Shown: piece by piece, positions 60,235 through 64,000 of the stretch
Layout: each line of letters begins with the position of its first letter
Position numbering within the stretch: position 1 is the first letter of the stretch
Assembly: GCF_040958095.1 (NCBI RefSeq)
Contig: NC_091181.1
Location: 31,750,938-31,814,937 of the forward strand
Length of the DNA stretch: 64,000 bases
DNA from: Procambarus clarkii
Lineage: Eukaryota; Arthropoda; Malacostraca; Decapoda; Cambaridae
Reading direction: 5' to 3'
The notes under the pieces: model-generated
What the model was told of the DNA's origin: nothing
What the model saw: the letters and a program-made list of their open reading frames with translations, nothing else
The model's database searches: none
Made by a program: the position numbers and the translations under genes

Positions 60235-60545
60235 TATTGGAAACGATTATATTGCATCAACCTGAATTTTCTGACAGTAAAGCGAAGGAAATAAATCATA
60301 ATATACACCTGGGAAGTATTAGAAGAATTAGTTCCAAATATTTGCCTGAATTTTACCTGAGGGCTTACCATATTGTGGCAACAAACCACAATACATGACT
60401 GAAAACAGGAGATGCTTTATCACTCATGGGGTTATAAATACGTGGAATCGCCTACCTGCCGAAGCCGTAAATACCAAAAACACTGCTAAACTGTAAAATC
60501 CAAATTTAAAAAATCATTAGGACAAATGGAGGGAAGGAAGTTCCT
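60235..60545 (+). pseudogene. Decayed non-LTR RT C-terminus (family B) in the sulfotransferase intron
   Basis: Reads LNYWKRLYCINLNFLTVKRR and then IIYTWEVLEELVPNICLNF, the same block seen at 44.3 kb, with stops. It runs straight into a SINE tail at about 60546. It lies in sense orientation within intron 1. Confidence 0.6.
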
Positions 60546-60682
60546 GTTACCTAGCAGTAAATAGGTACCTGGGAGTTAGTCAGCTGTCACGGGCTGCTTC
60601 CTGGGGGTGGAGGCCTGGTCGAGGACCGGGCCGCGGGGACACTAAAGCCCCGAAATCATCTCAAGATAACCTCAAGATAAGG
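60546..60682 (+). mobile_element. SINE family 1, 5'-truncated tail
   Basis: Begins at gttacctagcagtaaatagg and ends in ctcaagataacctcaagata, identical in layout to 14.75-14.88 kb. Lies in intron 1 of the sulfotransferase. Confidence 0.75.
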
Positions 60683-60873
60683 AGGGGGGGGGGTGGCATT
60701 TGACAAGCCACCGGCTTCCTGTCCTCGTGGAAGCCACTATAGCGTGTTAAGTGTCCCTCAGGTAAATTCACATAAACATCTTATGGTTATAATTTTGTGT
60801 ACTGCATCACTGAAAAGCATCTTACTAGCATTTCCCATCTACTACCCTGTGCTGTCGGTGCTACTGCATGCAG

Positions 60874-61041
60874 ACGGAGGAAATGAGGGAGGCGCGGCAG
60901 AAGGTGCTCAGGGAGAGGAGGCTGAGGGTGCAGGAGGTGTGTCATACTACCAACGTGACAGGTGTGGCCAAGCTTTACCCTGTCTACACCAATCTCAGAT
61001 GGGTCCCTCAACACCACTTTGTCTGGTGCCCGATATTTAAG
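60874..61041 (+). CDS. Carbohydrate sulfotransferase, exon 2
   Basis: A 56-codon exon with acceptor tgcag|ACG (60873/60874) and donor AAG|gtaggg (61041/61042), phase 0 at both ends. It begins with a charged helical stretch (TEEMREARQKVLRERRLRVQ), typical of the region just before the catalytic domain in this family. It then reads a segment ending HHFVWCPIFK. The terminal CPIFK is the first half of the 5'-phosphosulfate-binding loop that contacts PAPS; the loop is completed by AASTTW at the start of exon 3. The phase match and the split motif make exon 2-3 linkage close to certain. Intron 1 is about 3.0 kb and full of transposon debris. Confidence 0.87.
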
Positions 61042-61232
61042 GTAGGGGTCTCGGTGTTGATTTATTTGCACGCACGCACGTGCTCGCTCGCCTGCGTGCG
61101 TGCGTGTTTAAATACCTAAGTGTAATAGGTGTGTGTGTGTGTGTTTTGTGCCTAAAAGGCCAAGTTGCCTAACAAACAGTTTTCCTGAAATTAGATATTT
61201 TTTTTCGAAATTGTTATCTTAGATACAAATAC

Positions 61233-61327
61233 ATATACAAATTGTCAACTACACTATTGAGGAAATAAACATTTATTTCGTGAATGAAAATGTTTATTTC
61301 CATGATAGTGTGGTTGACAATTTATAT
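61233..61327. repeat. Inverted repeat in sulfotransferase intron 2
   Basis: aaattgtcaactacactatt and ggaaataaacatt on the left face aatgtttatttcc and atagtgtggttgacaattt on the right, with a 15-base loop. Likely a small MITE. Confidence 0.6.
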
Positions 61328-61568
61328 GACGTGGGCGTGGTTACTAAATCTTGCAAGCCGGAGAAAGTATAAAATTTCAGTTGGTCAGCAGGTGGTTGCC
61401 TCTGAAATCTTTCCTATTATGGCTAGTCTCATAGTACAGTGTAGAGCTTCCGCTTCATGCTTGTGAGGTCGGCGGTTCAAGTTTCCTAGTGCCCACGTGA
61501 ATGAAATATACATATGTTATATTATATACCATATATACATATACAAGTGATGAACCTTGTGCTTGCAG

Positions 61569-61759
61569 GCAGCATCGACGACATGGGTGAAGTATCTGCT
61601 GATGCTGGCAGGGAAGGTGGAGAACGAGAGCCTTCATGGGCAGGTGAAGCAGCTCTTCCCTCCACCAGGCTCTGCCAGGGACAGGGAACGACTTCTCGCT
61701 GACTCCATGAGACTCATCATCGTCAGACACCCATTTGAGCGCCTCCTTTCTGCTTACCG
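61569..61759 (+). CDS. Carbohydrate sulfotransferase, exon 3 (PAPS-binding core)
   Basis: Acceptor ttgcag|GCA (61568/61569); donor taccg|gtgaga (GT at 61760), ending in phase 2. It encodes about 63 residues and holds both cofactor motifs. The start AASTTWVKYLLMLAG completes the 5'-PSB loop opened by CPIFK in exon 2, giving the family pattern C-P-x-x-K-x-A-S-T-T-W. The end RLIIVRHPFERLLSAYR is the 3'-phosphate-binding motif (family pattern R-x-P-F-x-R-L-x-S-x-[FY]-R), with the conserved Arg and Ser present. Between them lies a variable loop rich in charged residues (GSARDRERLLADS). This is the strongest coding signal in the window. Which glycan is sulfated cannot be told from this part. Confidence 0.93.
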
Positions 61760-61799
61760 GTGAGACCAAGGCCCAGTGAGTTGCATACGGTGTGTGTCG

Positions 61800-62070
61800 G
61801 TGTATGTATTCACCTAGTTATGCTTGCGTGGGTTGAGTTCCGGCTCTTTGGCCTCTCATCTGTCAATCAATCAACTGATTTTTTTCCACTCACACACCCC
61901 CAGGAAGCAGCCCGTAGCAGCTGTCTAACTCTCAGGTACCTATTTATTGCTAAGTGAACAGAGGCATCAAGGTGAAAGAAACTCTGCCCATTTGTTTCCA
62001 CTTCTGCCGGAATTGAACCCGGAACTTTATAACTACGAATTCTGAGCAGCTTCCCCATCGAGCCGCCATG
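61800..62070 (-). mobile_element. Composite SINE with LINE-derived tail (in sulfotransferase intron 3)
   Basis: Minus strand: tRNA-like head near 62000-62065, SINE body (agcagttaga side; gctgcttcctgggggtgtgt), then ttgattgattgacagatgag and the LINE tail gcaagcataactaggtgaat. Same architecture as the copy at 9.7-10.0 kb but with almost no TG expansion. Confidence 0.65.
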
Positions 62071-62189
62071 CTCTCCCGCATAGAGCTCTGCGACTCCGGC
62101 CTCACTCAGCTCTCTGCTCTCATCCAAGCTCCGTCTCAATATCTACGACACTGCTGTATCCAAGATACTGCTGTATCCTCCAAAGGATA

Positions 62190-62345
62190 CATGATCAACC
62201 AGGCTGTGACTCATACGTCAGGCTGCGAGCAGCCGCGTCTAACAGCCTGGTTGATCAGTCCAGCAACCAGGAGGCTTGGTCGACGACCGGGCTGCGGGGA
62301 CACTAAGCCCCGGAAGCACCTCAAGGAAGCACCTCAAGGTAAGAC
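62190..62345 (+). repeat. Dispersed repeat with 'gagcagccgcgt' core (sulfotransferase intron 3)
   Basis: aggctgcgagcagccgcgtc, gcaaccaggaggcttggtcg and a SINE-1-like end (gcggggacactaagccccgg), finishing with two copies of aagcacctcaagg. Partly shared with 31.90-31.99 kb. Confidence 0.5.
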
Positions 62346-62750
62346 CATTAAATAAATATGAAAACCCACTAAACACCATGTATCTAATCTACCCAACAAT
62401 GTACTGTAACATAAACATACGTTACAGTGTCAATAAGTGTTCCTGAGAATCCTCGAAGGCATTTGCATTAATTCCCTTGCAACTGCCAGTGACAGGTTTG
62501 CTGTGTCTCGTTGATTGGTTGTCCAAGTGTCAAGACAGGATTGTTGATGTGTGTTGCCACGTGACTGGTCAGTGAGATGGTCAAGTGTCTCTCTGATGTG
62601 CTATGAACTCTGAATGAAACCAAGCAGTTAAGTTGGTCCTTGTTGTATCCATTCTAGTATTTGATTATTTAATCTATGTTTATAGCTATGTGCTATACTT
62701 TAATCTAATTTACTTGCTTGTCTTTAATTAATGTGGTACCTTATAAAAAG

Positions 62751-63007
62751 CTTTAGAGAAGTTCATGTATATTACTATCAGGCACCAAACTATTACTTCT
62801 ATAGAGACAAAATGTTGAGAGTCAAGGGCAGCAATGATCCATACTTGAAGCTGCAGCATAAGATCGCTCACCGGTATGAAGACTCCAGCAGGACAGCCTC
62901 CAGTAATATCAGGCAGAGTCCCTGGGCTTGGCAAATACCACCACCACCAACCATCCAACCTTCACCCAGTTTCTCAGCCATGTCCGGACTGATCAAATAA
63001 AGTTCAG
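62751..63007 (+). CDS. Carbohydrate sulfotransferase, exon 4 (contains a probable frameshift)
   Basis: Acceptor ataaaaag|C (weak pyrimidine tract) supplies the third base of the split Arg codon. The frame then reads RFREVHVYYYQAPNYYFYRD, resembling the region after the 3'-PB motif in this family (FRDKLE....YYxx...). The frame stays open to about 62998 but stops looking like the family after about 62900. In the frame one base lower, positions 62946-63005 read TNHPTFTQFLSHVRTDQIKF, the expected 'PTFxxFLxxl' helix, followed by a good donor (cag|gtaaga at 63007/63008). The family match therefore switches frame inside the exon, consistent with a one-base deletion (or two-base insertion) between about 62900 and 62946. 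It could be an assembly error near the CCC/GGG runs, a disabled copy or a misjudged intron. The expected next exon (HW...C.PC...YDF) was not found before 64000. Confidence 0.62.
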
Positions 63008-63049
63008 GTAAGAAGAATGCTTTAATTTTGTTTTAATAGGTTTAATGGT

Positions 63050-63265
63050 TTGGAAAAAATCTTTACTCTCCAACTTGTACCCATTGTCTTCCCATCTTGT
63101 CTCTGTGATCTTATGTCTAGCTTCCTCTCTGATAATAGTTCTATCTTTGTTGTTGCTGATGTTTTACCTGTCTCTTACTCAGTGAGCAATCGAATTGTGC
63201 AAGGTTGTGCTACCCACCCATATATTGACTCCAATATACAATGCCCCTATGCAAGCTCTCATTGA
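63050..63265 (+). pseudogene. Probable decayed non-LTR RT fragment (QG motif region)
   Basis: A 71-residue frame reads PSCLCDLMSSFLSDNSSIFV and then VSNRIVQGCATHPYID, resembling 'lp..l..li.sFLsdRsi.V..dg..S...si..GvPQGsvLsP'. The motif is damaged (GVPQG to RIVQG), so the copy is dead. It lies just beyond the sulfotransferase exon 4 donor. Confidence 0.45.
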
Positions 63266-63654
63266 ATCTTTCATTTTGCAATCCACTCCTCTAATGCTTC
63301 ATTTTAATTCCATTAATCTATGGATACCTTAGTCAAATTCAATTCTAATACAATTAGATCTTTTTTGCATAGAAAACTAAAAAACTACAAGCAGTTATCT
63401 ACAACTTTCAGCGGGGAATGAAAAGTATAATTTTCAACAGCAACACACTTCAATTAGTTTGATATGGATAAAATTAAGAACACACATTGGATACAAGACA
63501 CAATCACTTCTAATAGAATGTTAACATGTAAAGGATACAGTATAGGAATAATAATGACTGATAACCAAATGTTTTGTGAGCATAGTAAAACAAACTAAGC
63601 ATCAGCCGGTAAAATTATAAGATAAATTATTAAAATATTAACAAATAGGATACT

Positions 63655-63765
63655 ACTGCAATGATCTTATTTTAAAAATCACTCTTACTATCTCGTATGG
63701 AATATTGCCCTGCACTCGTCACCCTTACCACAATGGGAGACATTCGAAATAGAGGGTATAGGCAG
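63655..63765 (+). pseudogene. Possible RT family B scrap
   Basis: KSLLLSRMEYCPALVTLTTM resembles the 'LfksLvlSrLEYCcpl' block of the relics at 30.5 and 44.15 kb. Short, so weakly supported. Confidence 0.3.
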
Positions 63766-63798
63766 ACGATGAGTCACAATAACGTGACTGAAGATATG

Positions 63799-63950
63799 AT
63801 GACCAAACCACACAATAGAACATGGAGAAACAATGGTGTTTCGGTCCGTCCTGGACCATTATCAAGTCGTAAAATACGACTTGATAATGGTCCAGGACGG
63901 ATTGAAATGTCGTCGTTTCTCCAACTTCTGCTGTGTTGTTTGGCCATCAT
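63799..63950. repeat. Foldback repeat P7
   Basis: Left arm gatgaccaaaccacacaata to ggaccattatcaagtcgt; right arm acgacttgataatggtccag to tgtgttgtttggccatc. Each arm about 72 bp. One arm of the same element is at 35.88-35.96 kb. Confidence 0.7.
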
Positions 63951-64000
63951 AGGGTATAGCCTATATAGAGAGACTTAGAGCATGCACAGATGCAGTAAAG

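Larger units (their letters stand above)
57841..60873 (+). other. Sulfotransferase intron 1
   Basis: A 3.03-kb intron with gtaaga donor and tgcag acceptor. It holds a diverged SINE (58370-58540), a tRNA-like SINE fragment (58983-59085), two tandem copies of a TIR element (59362-59702, 59771-60139), a decayed RT fragment (60235-60545) and a SINE tail (60546-60680). 57900-58370 and 58550-58980 are AT-rich with nothing recognisable. No further coding exon was seen. Confidence 0.75.
63008..64000 (+). other. Region beyond sulfotransferase exon 4
   Basis: Expected to hold intron 4, or the last exon if close. Contains RT scraps and the P7 foldback; the C-terminal family motifs were not found. Confidence 0.5.

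Noticed and set aside
61514-61702. Alternative frame over sulfotransferase exon 3
   Set aside because: The PAPS motifs lie in the other frame; this one is a shadow.

Overview
The window looks like nuclear DNA from a decapod crustacean, possibly a crayfish-type genome. That is an inference from three things: long (TG/CA)n tracts every few kilobases, several dispersed tRNA-headed SINE families of a kind I associate with decapods, and decayed non-LTR retrotransposons. Nothing bacterial, organellar or viral was seen. Gene density is very low. Most long open frames here are low-complexity translations of microsatellites and minisatellites and are not annotated as genes.

Layout. Positions 1-12.9 kb are a patchwork of minisatellites (units 20-33 bp), (TG)n tracts and a few dispersed repeats, including a foldback MITE at 3.7 kb and a tRNA-like palindrome at 10.1 kb. 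13-28 kb holds SINE copies, a 371-bp palindromic hAT-like MITE with an 8-bp target duplication (16.3 kb), RT or RNase H relics (13.5, 19.7, 25.0 and 27.2 kb) and one possible secreted-protein exon on the minus strand (26.5 kb). 28-34 kb carries a 745-bp polypurine array, a 27-bp minisatellite, a triplicated hairpin element and a MITE cluster. 34-51 kb is largely unannotatable AT-rich DNA with scattered LINE 3' ends, SINEs and a 31-bp minisatellite that itself received a LINE tail.

Two gene loci are supportable. (1) 57.39-63.01 kb, plus strand: four exons of a Golgi-type carbohydrate sulfotransferase (HNK-1/chondroitin sulfotransferase superfamily). It has a type II membrane anchor, the 5'-PAPS loop across the exon 2/3 junction and the 3'-phosphate motif at the end of exon 3. 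Exon 4 seems to carry a one-base frameshift and the C-terminal exon was not found. (2) 51.6-55.5 kb, plus strand: a candidate undescribed gene. It has two CCAAT boxes, TATAAA and a TCAGT initiator at correct spacing, followed by exon-like GC-rich islands in AT-rich DNA. Four coding blocks join in one phase and predict a secreted, furin-type-cleavable, six-cysteine precursor of about 169 residues, interrupted by one TAG at codon 19. This model rests only on sequence reading.

The transposon fraction is informative. Several LINE 3' ends share a motif with SINE tails, two MITE families co-cluster at two places, and two related RT relics are truncated at almost the same point directly beside (TG)n tracts.
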